A stretch of DNA of 64,000 nt from Acholeplasmataceae bacterium. GTDB taxonomy: Bacteria; Bacillota_I; Bacilli_A; Acholeplasmatales; Acholeplasmataceae. Below the pieces are notes generated by a model. That model had not been told where the DNA came from, made no database searches, and worked only from the letters and a program-made list of their open reading frames with translations. The stretch is taken from positions 310,001-374,000 of the forward strand of contig JAIOQX010000006.1 of NCBI GenBank assembly GCA_021108415.1, read 5' to 3'. How positions within the stretch are numbered: position 1 is the first letter of the stretch; each line of letters starts with the position of its first letter. A program made the translations under genes and the position numbers. Below are positions 1 through 8,450 of the stretch, piece after piece.

Positions 1-348
1 GTTGTCATTGGACTTGCGATAGGAGTCAAAGCACCTTTAATTGAGATGGATATCATCGGATACATATTAGCAATCATCTTATTAACACTAATTGAAAACT
101 TTGTAAAAATATTATTATTCAAATATTTTATGAGAATACTAATTTTATCCATGGGATTGTTATCTGTTTTAACACAAATCATTATTTTATATTTAATTGA
201 TGTAATCGTTACGACAGGGTTTCATTTTCCAGGGGTTGAACAACTTATCATCTTCTCATTTATATTTAGCGGATTAAGATTTGTGTTATCGGTATATTTA
301 AGAAGATGGTTATATACAAAAAAAATAAAGTTTTTAGAAGGTAGGTAA
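1..348 (+). CDS. YvlD-like small integral membrane protein (5' end outside window)
   Basis: The reading frame is open from base 1 (it reads VVIGLAIGVKAP before the first internal ATG at 46), so the gene starts upstream of the window and only its last 115 residues are seen. They are strongly hydrophobic, with about three membrane segments, and end in a basic tail (YLRRWLYTKKIKFLEGR). In Bacillus the gene just before hprK-lgt is yvlD, a member of the phage-holin-IV-like/YvlD membrane family. The same position three bases before hprK and the similar topology support that assignment. Function is unknown in the family; the holin name reflects topology only. The family call rests mainly on context. 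Confidence 0.6.
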   Translation, partial: VVIGLAIGVKAPLIEMDIIGYILAIILLTLIENFVKILLFKYFMRILILSMGLLSVLTQIIILYLIDVIVTTGFHFPGVEQLIIFSFIFSGLRFVLSVYLRRWLYTKKIKFLEGR

Positions 349-351
349 ATC

Positions 352-1293
352 ATGAAATTAAAAGTTAAACATTTAATGAATGACCTAGGATTAAAAATTA
401 TTGCAGGTAAAAAAGGTTTAGAAAATGAAATTAAAGCAGAAATGTTATCAAGACCAGGTGTTGAACTTGCTGGTTTTCTTGATTTTTTTGATAATGAACG
501 CTTAATCCTAATCGGATCAAAAGAAGATCATTTTATGAATTTATTACCAGAAGATGTTAAAAGATCAAGAATTGAAGATATCATGATGCAAAAACCACCA
601 GCAATCATATTTTCAGTCAACGTAGAGATTAGTGATTTATTTATAGAACTCGGTGAAAAATATGAAGTTGGTATCATTAAAAGTGATACAAGAACAACTG
701 CTTTAAGTTCTGTTTTGTATGCTTACCTGCATTCAAAACTAGCACCTAGAACAAGTGTTCATGGTGTCTTAATTGATATTGACGGCATGGGAACTTTAAT
801 TACTGGTAAATCAGGCATTGGTAAATCAGAAACTGCTTTAGAACTCATTAAACGTGGTCATATCTTAGTCAGTGATGACCGTGTAGATATATTCGAAGCA
901 GCTCAAGGTGTTTTAATCGGTAGTGCGCCTAAAATATTAGAAAAATATATTGAAGTCCGAGGTATTGGGATTGTCGATGTTGTTTCTATGTTTGGAGCAG
1001 GTGCATATCGAGAAACTAAAAAAATTAGAATCGTTGTTGAATTAGAACATTGGGAACAAGGGAAATTCTATGATCGCTTGGGTATAGAAACACAAACGGT
1101 TAAATTCTTTAATACTGAAATCGCAAAAATTACGATTCCAGTTCTACCTGGTCGAAATGTAGCAACATTAGTTGAAAGTGCTGCAATGAATCAAAAATTA
1201 AAGTTTTTAGGATATAATGCTGCAAAAGATTTAACAGAAGCTGTATCTAAAAAAGCAAGAAGAGAAAGAAAGGACGAAGAAGACGATGATTGA
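352..1293 (+). CDS. hprK: HPr kinase/phosphorylase
   Basis: Bifunctional enzyme that phosphorylates or dephosphorylates the regulatory serine of HPr, the PTS carrier, and so controls carbon catabolite repression with CcpA. The 313-residue length is typical. The P-loop GKSGIGKSET lies at about residues 152-161, preceded by the conserved HGVLIDI segment and followed by SDDRVDIF; the downstream EVRGIGIVDV signature is present. The start at 352 is preceded by GGTAGG. It overlaps lgt by 8 nt, reproducing the Bacillus hprK-lgt-ppaX order. It ends in TGA, which helps show that UGA is a stop in this organism. A CcpA-type cre-like site in front of hutH in this window fits an HprK-dependent circuit. 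Confidence 0.97.
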   Translation: MKLKVKHLMNDLGLKIIAGKKGLENEIKAEMLSRPGVELAGFLDFFDNERLILIGSKEDHFMNLLPEDVKRSRIEDIMMQKPPAIIFSVNVEISDLFIELGEKYEVGIIKSDTRTTALSSVLYAYLHSKLAPRTSVHGVLIDIDGMGTLITGKSGIGKSETALELIKRGHILVSDDRVDIFEAAQGVLIGSAPKILEKYIEVRGIGIVDVVSMFGAGAYRETKKIRIVVELEHWEQGKFYDRLGIETQTVKFFNTEIAKITIPVLPGRNVATLVESAAMNQKLKFLGYNAAKDLTEAVSKKARRERKDEEDDD

Positions 1294-2254
1294 TTACTTG
1301 AAGAAAAACAAACAAGGTGTTTATTTATATGGAGGTATATTTTTAGGTGTTGTTTTATTAATTACACTAGCAGTATCTTCTTTAAATGGATCCCCTTTAG
1401 ATTCATCTTTATCACATGATATGGTTTTAAGAAATGAAACTGCAATTAATCTAGGGTTTGCGTCTATTGCATGGTATGCAGTATTTATCTTAACTGGAAT
1501 TATAGTTGCAGGGACACTTGCTTACTTTGAATTTAAAAAACTAGGATGGGATCCTGATGCATTATTTGATGGATTTTTATTTGCTGTACCACTGTCTATC
1601 ATAGGATCTAGATTATATTATGTTATTTTTGATCCATCACCTAATTATGAAAATTTCATTGATGTTATTAACATCACTCAAGGCGGACTAGCTATCCATG
1701 GAGCTGTAATCACAGCAATAGTTTTTCTTATTTTCTTTGCTAGAAAGAAAAAACTTAATTTTTGGGTATTAGCAGATATGATGGCTATTGGATTTTTAGC
1801 AGGTCAAATCATTGGTCGCTGGGGAAATTTCATGAATGGTGAAGCTCATGGTCCAGTGATTCAAAGTCAATTTATTTTAAATGTATTACCTAACTTTATT
1901 AAGGTCAATATGACAACTGCCGCAGGAACAATCATCCATCCAACATTCTTCTACGAAGGATTATGGAACTTTACAGGGCTTGTGTTCTTATTAATTACAA
2001 GACGTTTTAAACTATTTAAAGTTGGAGATATGATTGGTCTATATCTGATATGGTATGGTCTAGGTCGTGGATTAATTATAGAACCACTAAGAACTGATCC
2101 ATTGTTTATCTTTGGCTTTAAAGCAAATATTTTATTATCGTTAACTTTATTTGCTGGCGGTGGCGTTTTAGTCCTTATTTTAAAGAGAGTTTTCTTTAAA
2201 GATTTAAACTATTATAATGAAATGTTGGTGACTCATGAAGACAATCCTATTTGA
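1286..2254 (+). CDS. lgt: prolipoprotein diacylglyceryl transferase
   Basis: Membrane enzyme that moves a diacylglyceryl group from phosphatidylglycerol to the lipobox cysteine of prolipoproteins. The Lgt signature GRWGNFMNGEAHG is at about residues 177-189, and several membrane segments surround it. The 322 residues are slightly longer than many orthologues because of an extra N-terminal segment (about 50 residues) before the conserved SIAWYAVFI start region. The gene overlaps hprK upstream (8 nt) and ppaX downstream (20 nt), so translation is probably coupled. Its substrates probably include the several lipobox proteins in this window (11305, 23721, 36990, 37698, 41926, 46041). Confidence 0.97.
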   Translation: MIDYLKKNKQGVYLYGGIFLGVVLLITLAVSSLNGSPLDSSLSHDMVLRNETAINLGFASIAWYAVFILTGIIVAGTLAYFEFKKLGWDPDALFDGFLFAVPLSIIGSRLYYVIFDPSPNYENFIDVINITQGGLAIHGAVITAIVFLIFFARKKKLNFWVLADMMAIGFLAGQIIGRWGNFMNGEAHGPVIQSQFILNVLPNFIKVNMTTAAGTIIHPTFFYEGLWNFTGLVFLLITRRFKLFKVGDMIGLYLIWYGLGRGLIIEPLRTDPLFIFGFKANILLSLTLFAGGGVLVLILKRVFFKDLNYYNEMLVTHEDNPI

Positions 2255-2867
2255 TTTAGACGGTACTTTAATTCAAACACCTACAATTATATTAGAAGCA
2301 TTTAAACAAACATTTCAAGCTTACTTAAAAGATGTTGAATTAAATGATAAAGTATTATCTAATTTCTTAGGACAGACTTTATGGCAAACGTTTAATTTTT
2401 ATACTGATGATGAAGATTTAGTTGATCAAATGATAAAGCATTACAGAAAAGTTTCAAATGAAATGATAGAACTTGGATTAGAAGCTTATCCAAACGCAAA
2501 AGAAACTATTTTATATTTAAGAAAAAATGGATGTAAGATTGGAGTCGTTACCTCTAAACTAAAAGATGTTGCGTCATATCATCTTAAATTAACTAACTTG
2601 TTTGAACATATAGATATTTTAGTTGGATATGATGATGTTCAAAATCATAAACCACATCCTGACCCACTTTTAAAAGCTTTAGAGATTCTAAATATAAAAA
2701 AAGAAGATGCTTTATACGTTGGCGATCATGAAAATGATATAAGAGCTGCAAAAAAAGCAGGTATTGAAAGCTGTGCTGTGACATATTCTCACAGACTACA
2801 AGAAATGTTAGCGGAACAACCAGAATATGTGATTGACGATTTAGATAATTTAAGAGATATAATTTAA
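2235..2867 (+). CDS. ppaX: HAD-family pyrophosphatase PpaX
   Basis: HAD phosphatase of the PpaX/phosphoglycolate phosphatase type. PpaX hydrolyses the pyrophosphate released when HprK dephosphorylates P-Ser-HPr. Motif I FDLDGT is at residues 6-11 (nucleophile Asp), motif II is VVTSK, the motif III lysine lies in KPHPDP, and motif IV is VGDHENDI. The length (210 aa) matches the family. The start lies 20 nt inside lgt, in the same hprK-lgt-ppaX order as Bacillus, which favours PpaX over a generic phosphoglycolate phosphatase. Substrate choice is inferred from context. Confidence 0.85.
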   Translation: MKTILFDLDGTLIQTPTIILEAFKQTFQAYLKDVELNDKVLSNFLGQTLWQTFNFYTDDEDLVDQMIKHYRKVSNEMIELGLEAYPNAKETILYLRKNGCKIGVVTSKLKDVASYHLKLTNLFEHIDILVGYDDVQNHKPHPDPLLKALEILNIKKEDALYVGDHENDIRAAKKAGIESCAVTYSHRLQEMLAEQPEYVIDDLDNLRDII

Positions 2868-2898
2868 ATAGATAAAAATTTTAAGGAGATATAAAAAT

Positions 2899-3816
2899 AT
2901 GTTGTACGATGTTTTAATTATTGGAGCAGGTCCTGCAGGTATAACTGCAGCAATCTATGCGAAAAGAGCAAACTTAAAGGTTGCTATGTTTGAAAAAGAT
3001 ACACCAGGTGGACAATTATCAAAATATAATGAAATTGAAAACTATACAGGTGCTAAAAAAGTTGCTGGATATGAATTAGCTACAATGATGATTGATCATG
3101 CATATGAGCTAGACATAGAAGTTTTATATGATGAAGTTACTAAAGTTGAACTAGACGGAAGCGTAAAAAAAGTAGTTACACCAAATCAAACTTATGAAGC
3201 TAAAGCAGTTATTATAGCTACAGGTAATGTACCTAGAAGATTGGGTGTTGAAAATGAAGATGAACTTGCGATGAACGGCATCAGCTGGTGTGCAATTTGT
3301 GATGGTCCCTTATATAAAGACCGTAAAGTTGTCGTTATCGGTGGAGGAAACAGTGCTGTTGAAGAAGCAAGCTATCTTGCAACACTAGCAACTCATGTTA
3401 CAGTTGTTCAAAACTTAGATGACTTAACTGCAGATGAAAAAGCTCAAGAAATCTTAAGATCAATGAAAAATGTAGATATTAAATATTCTACAGTTGTATC
3501 TAAATTCTTAAAAGATGATAAAGGATTAACTGGAGTTGTCATTAAGTCAACCGTAGACGGTAAAGAAGAAACTGTAGATGCAGATGGTGTGTTTGAATAT
3601 GTTGGATTAATTCCTGTAACTGATATGGTCAAAGATTTAGGAATCACTAACAAATATGGTTATGTTGAAACTAATGAAAAGATGCAAACTAAAGTTGATG
3701 GAATCTTTGCAGCAGGAGATGTAATTACTAAACAAATTAGACAAGTTGTAACTGCAACTGCAGATGGTGCAATCGCAACACAAAATGCCTTGAGATATTT
3801 GGAAACTTGGAAATAG
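2899..3816 (+). CDS. trxB: thioredoxin reductase
   Basis: FAD/NADPH-dependent reductase that keeps thioredoxin reduced. The FAD-binding GAGPAG motif is at residues 9-14, the redox-active CAIC pair at about 131-134 (SWCAICDGP), the NADPH motif GGGNSA at about 150, and the C-terminal FAD motif GIFAAGD. Length 305 aa is typical. AAGGAG lies upstream of ATG 2899. The gene is separated from whiA by a single base. In many Firmicutes rapZ and yvcK sit between trxB and whiA; here they are absent from this position. Confidence 0.96.
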   Translation: MLYDVLIIGAGPAGITAAIYAKRANLKVAMFEKDTPGGQLSKYNEIENYTGAKKVAGYELATMMIDHAYELDIEVLYDEVTKVELDGSVKKVVTPNQTYEAKAVIIATGNVPRRLGVENEDELAMNGISWCAICDGPLYKDRKVVVIGGGNSAVEEASYLATLATHVTVVQNLDDLTADEKAQEILRSMKNVDIKYSTVVSKFLKDDKGLTGVVIKSTVDGKEETVDADGVFEYVGLIPVTDMVKDLGITNKYGYVETNEKMQTKVDGIFAAGDVITKQIRQVVTATADGAIATQNALRYLETWK

Positions 3817-3817
3817 A

Positions 3818-4759
3818 ATGAGCTTTGCGAAAATTGTAAAAGAAGAATTAGTCTCTATACCTATCGGTTTAGAAGAACAGTTAGCTGAATTTTCAGCTTT
3901 CCTAAATCTTCATACGGAATTTCATATTGAGAACAAGTTGAAAATGCTTGATTTCAAAACGAACAATCCAACCGTTGCAAAACGGTTTTTACAATTGGTT
4001 AGAACACTTTATCAAGCTGAAACAAGCTTAATCACACAAAAACAAATCAAATTAAATCAAAGACAAACAGTTATTATCCGTATACAGTCCAAAGTCGAAG
4101 ATATTGTTAATGAACATGGGTTGTTAGAAGACTCTATTGAAAGCCAGAGGTTGTTAACTCAATCACCAGAGGCTAAGAGAGCATATTTGAGAGCTGCATT
4201 TTTGTCAAGTGGATCTGTGAATCATCCTAAAACCGCAGAATATCATCTAGAGATATATACTCCTGATGCTGATCGTATTGTATTCATTCAACAAATGATG
4301 AATGCATTTGATTTAAATGCCAGAGTGACTCATAGAAGAAACGGATATATTGCATATTTGAAAGATGCTGAAGGTATTAGTGATTTTCTTCAAGTCATAG
4401 GTGCTCAAAATAGTGTGTTTAAATTTGAAGATATTAGAATCAAAAGAGATTTTAATAATTCTATTAATAGAGTGATGAATTGTGAAATAGCAAATGAAAA
4501 AAAGACAATTGTCGCAGCATATCAACAAATCAAAGATATTGAGTTAATTGAAACATATATTCCAGAAACGCATATATCTGAAAAAATAAAACAAATTATG
4601 GAATTAAGAAAAGATAATCCAGAAATCTCTTTAAGAGAGCTCAGCGAATTGTATGAAGAAAAATATAAAGAAAATTTGAGCAAATCCGGATTAAACCATA
4701 GATTTGCAAAAATCAAACAAATGGCTGATCAAATTAGAGAAAGCAGGGATATCAAATGA
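3818..4759 (+). CDS. whiA: WhiA family DNA-binding protein
   Basis: WhiA combines a degenerate LAGLIDADG homing-endonuclease-like N-terminal region with a C-terminal helix-turn-helix and influences cell division and chromosome segregation in Gram-positive bacteria. Here the 313-residue protein has the expected MSFAKIVKEEL start, the central EAKRAYLRAAFLSSGSV segment, the conserved NRVMNCEIANEKKT stretch and the C-terminal HTH (SLRELSELYEEKY, then SGLNHRFAKI). It begins one base after trxB and overlaps acpS by 4 nt (ATGA), so it is part of the same operon. Confidence 0.95.
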   Translation: MSFAKIVKEELVSIPIGLEEQLAEFSAFLNLHTEFHIENKLKMLDFKTNNPTVAKRFLQLVRTLYQAETSLITQKQIKLNQRQTVIIRIQSKVEDIVNEHGLLEDSIESQRLLTQSPEAKRAYLRAAFLSSGSVNHPKTAEYHLEIYTPDADRIVFIQQMMNAFDLNARVTHRRNGYIAYLKDAEGISDFLQVIGAQNSVFKFEDIRIKRDFNNSINRVMNCEIANEKKTIVAAYQQIKDIELIETYIPETHISEKIKQIMELRKDNPEISLRELSELYEEKYKENLSKSGLNHRFAKIKQMADQIRESRDIK

Positions 4760-5115
4760 TATTAGGTATCGGAATAGATTTAGTTGAACTAGATCGAATT
4801 GAAGCATTACTTGATGAACGCTTCATCAACCGGATATTGAGTTTAGAAGAGTTATTAATCTTTAATGACATAAATAACGAACAAGTTAAACTAAGCTATA
4901 TAGGCGGAAGATTTGCAGCTAAAGAAGCAATCTTTAAAGCTATATCCAAAGGTAATGGTAATGCTAGATATACAGATTTCTCTATTTTAAATGATGAATT
5001 TGGGAAACCATTTGTTGTCTCATCACATTTTGTAGATGAAATTATTCATATTACAATAACGCATACAGACAAGTATGCGATGAGTTATTGTCTGATTGAA
5101 AAAAAAGAAAGTTAA
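4756..5115 (+). CDS. acpS: holo-[acyl-carrier-protein] synthase
   Basis: Transfers 4'-phosphopantetheine from CoA to the serine of acyl carrier protein. The 119-residue protein has the two family motifs: GIGIDLVELDRIE at residues 4-16 (Mg-binding Asp) and RFAAKEAIFKAI at about 52-63 (catalytic Glu/Lys). The start overlaps whiA by four bases. It appears to be the last gene of the hprK-acpS run, because a separate promoter follows at 5155-5183. Confidence 0.95.
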   Translation: MILGIGIDLVELDRIEALLDERFINRILSLEELLIFNDINNEQVKLSYIGGRFAAKEAIFKAISKGNGNARYTDFSILNDEFGKPFVVSSHFVDEIIHITITHTDKYAMSYCLIEKKES

Positions 5116-5154
5116 TTTAACATTATCTATATATTTACATATTTAGATAAATAG

Positions 5155-5183
5155 TTGTATTTTTAATTAAATTTAGGTATAAT
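5155..5183 (+). promoter_or_regulatory. SigA-type promoter for the 5207 gene
   Basis: TTGTAT (5155-5160) and TATAAT (5178-5183) are separated by 17 bp, just downstream of acpS and 24 bases before ATG 5207. The spacing and a perfect -10 make this one of the clearest promoters in the window. Confidence 0.75.
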
Positions 5184-5206
5184 TTTTTATGATAGGATGT
5201 GAAAAC

Positions 5207-5854
5207 ATGGCGAAAAAACAAAACAAAAACGCAAAAAAAAGACAAAAAGCAAAACAAACAGCACCTCAACCTAAAAAGCCAACTGTTAGTCCAATAAAGG
5301 GTAAAAGAGAACCTTCTAAAGGTGAAATTAAGTTCTTTAGAATTGGTGTAGCAATTATAGCTCTTGGTTTAGTGGTTGCGGCTATTGTAATCATTGTTAA
5401 TAATTATATGACTCAAGAAGAAGTGAATCCATATGAAGATTATAATCACTTACAAACAGAAGAGTTAGCAGCAATAACAAAATATGTTAACAATACAACA
5501 TATGGAGATCTAGATTATTTTACAGGTAAATCACAATATGCGGATTTAAGAGTTATCTTAAATCAATATGACGTATTCTACTTTTATTTTTATCACAGTT
5601 CAGATATTAATGAAGATATAAAAGCAGAAATTGATGCGATGGAAGATATAGTTGACTCAGCATTATTGTTTATCGATTTAGATGCATATGAAAACATTAC
5701 TTTACTTGAAGATGCAAATTTAACTCATTTAAGTTTAAGTGCTGATGCAAATGATATGTTACTCATATATGATGTGCAACCAGAAAGTATTGATGATTTC
5801 TTCACTTTAGAAACAGAAGCAGCAGATATCATTGATCAATTAGGAAATCTATAA
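5207..5854 (+). CDS. single-pass membrane protein, unknown function
   Basis: I do not recognise this 215-residue protein. ATG 5207 is chosen over the in-frame ATG 5189 because AGGATG lies 6-13 bases before it, while the upstream ATG overlaps the promoter. The first 45 residues are extremely basic (MAKKQNKNAKKRQKAKQ and on), followed by one hydrophobic segment (GVAIIALGLVVAAIVIIVNNY) and an acidic outside domain rich in Asp, Glu and Tyr. The domain contains no cysteines, so a thioredoxin-like redox role is not supported. It is monocistronic between its own promoter and a terminator, upstream of tex. Confidence 0.7.
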   Translation: MAKKQNKNAKKRQKAKQTAPQPKKPTVSPIKGKREPSKGEIKFFRIGVAIIALGLVVAAIVIIVNNYMTQEEVNPYEDYNHLQTEELAAITKYVNNTTYGDLDYFTGKSQYADLRVILNQYDVFYFYFYHSSDINEDIKAEIDAMEDIVDSALLFIDLDAYENITLLEDANLTHLSLSADANDMLLIYDVQPESIDDFFTLETEAADIIDQLGNL

Positions 5855-5873
5855 AAGGGCTGTGCCCTTTTAT
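5851..5873 (+). terminator. Rho-independent terminator after the 5207 gene
   Basis: The arms ATAAAAGGGC and GCCCTTTTAT flank a TGT loop. The hairpin overlaps the stop codon of the upstream gene. Confidence 0.75.
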
Positions 5874-5894
5874 GTTATATAAAGGAGTAAAAAC

Positions 5895-8072
5895 ATGAAT
5901 GAACAAATAATTAATGGGATTAAAAAACAATTAAGTATCGGGGATAAACAAGTTAGAAGTGTCCTAGATTTGTTAAATGAAGGTAATACAATACCATTTA
6001 TTGCAAGATATCGTAAGGAAGCAACTGGCGGCCTTGATGAAGAACAAATCAACGAGATTCACAAGACTTGGGAATATCAAAATAACTTACTTGATAGAAA
6101 AGAAGCAGTCATCCGTTTAATCGATGAAAAAGGGATGTTAACTAAAGAGTTAAATGAACAAATCTTAAAAGCAGATAAACTTGTCGAAGTTGAAGATTTA
6201 TATCGTCCATTTAAAGAAAAGAAAAAGACGAAGGCAACAGAAGCTGTAGCTAAAGGCTTAGAGCCACTAGCAAACTTTGTTTTAATGTTTCCAGAAACTT
6301 CTATCGAAGATGAGGCTAGCAAATTTGTTAATGATAAAGTAGCATCAATCGAAGAAGCAATTGAAGGTGCTAAATATATTATTGCTGAAATGATTTCAGA
6401 TGATGCAAATTATCGTAAATCATTAAGAGCTGAAATGGTAAAAGTAGGAGTTGTAGCTACATCTTTAAAGAAAAACGCTGTTGATGAACGAAAAGTTTAT
6501 GAGATGTATTATGATTACTCAGAACCAGTAAAGCATATGAAACCACATCGTATTTTGGCGATCAATCGAGCTGAAAAAGAAAAAGTGATTTCAGTAAAAA
6601 TTGATTTAGATAAAGAAACAATGACATCGTATTTAGAAAAAAAGATGATCAAAAATACAGAATCACCTGCTACACCTTTAATCAAGGAAGCAATTGAGGA
6701 TGCATTAAAGCGTTTAATTTATCCTTCATTAGAAAGAGAAGTAAGATCGGAATTAAATGAAATAGCCGAAGAACAAGCAATAGAAGTATTTGCAGATAAT
6801 CTTCAAAAACTTCTTTTACAACCTCCACTAAAAGGTAAAGTTGTATTGGGGGTTGACCCAGCTTTTAGAACAGGTTGTAAACTAAGTGTGTGTAACGAAC
6901 AAGGTCAAGTCTTAGAAAAAGGTGTTATTTATCCACATGAGAAAACTAAAGGTGGGACTATAACAGATGAACAAGTCATGAAATCAAAACGAGATATTCT
7001 TCGTTTAGTTCATAGACATAAAGTTCAAGTGATTGCAATAGGAAATGGCACAGCAAGTAGAGAAACCGAAAGTTTCATCGCAGACTTAATTAAAGAAGTA
7101 GACATGAAAGTTCAGTATGTTATCGTTAATGAAGCTGGTGCATCTGTCTATTCAGCAAGTGAGCTTGCAAGAGAAGAGTTTCCTGATTTTAGTGTTGAAG
7201 AAAGATCTGCAGCATCGATTGCTAGACGTCTTCAAGATCCTTTGTCTGAATTGGTTAAGATTGATCCTAAGAGTATTGGTGTTGGTCAATATCAACATGA
7301 TGTTGCACCTAAAAAATTAAATGATAGTCTAAATTTTGTCGTTACACAAGCAGTTAATAATGTTGGTGTTAATGTTAACACTGCAAGTAAAGCATTATTA
7401 ATGTATGTTTCAGGTTTAAATAAAACAAGTGCTACAAATATTGTTAAATATAGAGATAAAATTGGTAAGTTTAATAATAGAGAAGATATTATTAAAGTTC
7501 CCAGACTTGGAGATAAATCATTTGAACAAGCAATTGGATTCTTACGTATCCCAGAAGGCGTTGAACCTCTTGATATGACTGCAGTCCATCCAGAGAGTTA
7601 TCCAGTAGCAAAAGAAATTATGAAAAGATATAATTTAACTGGAGATATGTTTGGTAAAGATGAGGTCAGACTAATCGTTGAACATATGGATAGATCTAAG
7701 CTGCAACAAGATCTTAATGTCGATCAATATACTTTAACTGATATCCTAGATGCATTTATCGCACCGATTAGAGATCCAAGAGATAAGTTTGCGCAACCTA
7801 TATTAAAAAGCGATATCTTAAAATTAGAAGATTTAGCTGTAGGTATGGAACTAGAAGGAACTGTTAGAAATGTAGTTGACTTTGGTGCATTTATAGATGT
7901 TGGATTAAAAGAAGATGGCCTACTACATATTTCAAAGATGTCTAATAAGTTTATCAAACACCCTAAAGATGTTGTAAATGTAGGAGACATTGTAAAAGTG
8001 TACGTTCTAAACATTGATACAAACCGTGGTAAAGTTGGACTTACTATGTTAGAAAACACAATACAAAAATAA
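5895..8072 (+). CDS. tex: Tex-family RNA-binding transcriptional accessory protein
   Basis: Tex is a cytoplasmic nucleic-acid-binding protein linked to transcription and stress survival. This 725-residue copy is full length. It has an N-terminal helical region with the conserved NTIPFIARYRKEATGGLDE block (about residues 32-50), a YqgF/RNase H-like domain starting GVDPAFRTGCK (about 319), helix-hairpin-helix repeats (KALLMYVSGLNKTSA, then VPRLGDKSFEQ) and a C-terminal S1 domain (GTVRNVVDFGAFIDVGLK, about 655-672). AAAGGAG precedes ATG 5895. It is flanked by terminators on both sides. Confidence 0.96.
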   Translation: MNEQIINGIKKQLSIGDKQVRSVLDLLNEGNTIPFIARYRKEATGGLDEEQINEIHKTWEYQNNLLDRKEAVIRLIDEKGMLTKELNEQILKADKLVEVEDLYRPFKEKKKTKATEAVAKGLEPLANFVLMFPETSIEDEASKFVNDKVASIEEAIEGAKYIIAEMISDDANYRKSLRAEMVKVGVVATSLKKNAVDERKVYEMYYDYSEPVKHMKPHRILAINRAEKEKVISVKIDLDKETMTSYLEKKMIKNTESPATPLIKEAIEDALKRLIYPSLEREVRSELNEIAEEQAIEVFADNLQKLLLQPPLKGKVVLGVDPAFRTGCKLSVCNEQGQVLEKGVIYPHEKTKGGTITDEQVMKSKRDILRLVHRHKVQVIAIGNGTASRETESFIADLIKEVDMKVQYVIVNEAGASVYSASELAREEFPDFSVEERSAASIARRLQDPLSELVKIDPKSIGVGQYQHDVAPKKLNDSLNFVVTQAVNNVGVNVNTASKALLMYVSGLNKTSATNIVKYRDKIGKFNNREDIIKVPRLGDKSFEQAIGFLRIPEGVEPLDMTAVHPESYPVAKEIMKRYNLTGDMFGKDEVRLIVEHMDRSKLQQDLNVDQYTLTDILDAFIAPIRDPRDKFAQPILKSDILKLEDLAVGMELEGTVRNVVDFGAFIDVGLKEDGLLHISKMSNKFIKHPKDVVNVGDIVKVYVLNIDTNRGKVGLTMLENTIQK

Positions 8073-8079
8073 AATAATA

Positions 8080-8115
8080 GGGGATTTAAAAAGCTTTAAG
8101 TCCCCTGTTGTTTAA
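8080..8115 (+). terminator. terminator after tex
   Basis: GGGGATTTAAA pairs with TTTAAGTCCCC (one T-G wobble) around an AAGC loop (8080-8105), followed by a T-rich tail. Confidence 0.8.
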
Positions 8116-8151
8116 AAGTTATATGAAGTTAATGTATAAACATAAAAATAG

Positions 8152-8180
8152 TTGACAAAAATCAAAAAATACGTTATTCT
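8152..8180 (+). promoter_or_regulatory. promoter of the tRNA-Ser/tRNA-Glu transcript
   Basis: A perfect TTGACA (8152-8157), a 17-bp spacer and TATTCT (8175-8180). The predicted transcript starts near 8187, at a GC-rich dyad. Confidence 0.85.
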
Positions 8181-8186
8181 ATAAAA

Positions 8187-8200
8187 GCGCGAAATCGCGC
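8187..8200 (+). other. GC-rich hairpin at the 5' end of the tRNA precursor
   Basis: GCGCGA (8187-8192) and TCGCGC (8195-8200) form a perfect dyad around AA in otherwise AT-rich DNA. It sits exactly where the transcript should start and 13 bases before tRNA-Ser. Likely a 5' cap hairpin on the precursor or a growth-rate discriminator; role inferred. Confidence 0.55.
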
Positions 8201-8213
8201 ATCACAAACGATT

Positions 8214-8304
8214 GGAGAAGTACTCAAGTGGCTAAAGAGGCGCCCCTGCTAAGGGTGTAGGCTGGGAAACTGGTGCGAGGGTTCAAATCCCTCCTTCTCC
8301 GCCA
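8214..8304 (+). tRNA. tRNA-Ser (anticodon GCU)
   Basis: The 91-nt class II tRNA has a 7-bp acceptor stem (GGAGAAG with CTTCTCC), discriminator G and encoded CCA. The anticodon loop CTGCTAA lies in an anticodon stem CCC/GGG, giving GCT, and a long variable arm (GTGTAGGCTGGGAAACTGGTGC region) is typical of serine tRNA. The T-arm is GAGGGTTCAAATCCCTC. It is co-transcribed with tRNA-Glu 8 bases downstream. Confidence 0.95.
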
Positions 8305-8312
8305 TCGTTAAT

Positions 8313-8388
8313 GGCCCGTTGGAGAAACGGTTAACTCACATGCCTTTCACGCATGCACTCACGGGTTCGAACCCCGTACGGGTCACCA
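8313..8388 (+). tRNA. tRNA-Glu (anticodon UUC)
   Basis: 76 nt. The acceptor stem is GGCCCGT with ACGGGTC (one G-T pair), discriminator A and encoded CCA. The anticodon loop CTTTCAC gives TTC; the T-arm is ACGGGTTCGAACCCCGT. Its last 12 bases (TACGGGTCACCA) recur at 10740-10751, and in part at 14652-14663, so the 3' end has apparently served as an integration site. Confidence 0.95.
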
Positions 8389-8450
8389 ATATAATCATAA
8401 AACAGCTCATTTAGGATAATAAATGGGCTTTTTATATGGAGTTTTATATA
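8377..8450 (+). repeat. direct repeat copy 1: tRNA-Glu 3' tail plus terminator
   Basis: These 74 bp are identical to 10740-10813. The repeat starts inside the tRNA-Glu acceptor stem and covers CCA, spacer, terminator and about 16 bases beyond. I read it as the left boundary (reconstituted tRNA plus left end) of an integrated segment. Confidence 0.85.
8404..8434 (+). terminator. terminator of the tRNA transcript
   Basis: AGCTCATTTA and TAAATGGGCT pair (one wobble) around GGATAA, followed by TTTTTAT. An identical copy lies at 10767-10797. Confidence 0.8.

Noticed and set aside
1-348. Phage holin / prophage remnant
   Set aside because: The holin-like name belongs to a membrane family that includes YvlD, and the hprK-lgt-ppaX context is a standard chromosomal arrangement.
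5207-5854. Thioredoxin-like function for the anchored acidic protein
   Set aside because: The outside domain has no CxxC and no cysteine at all.
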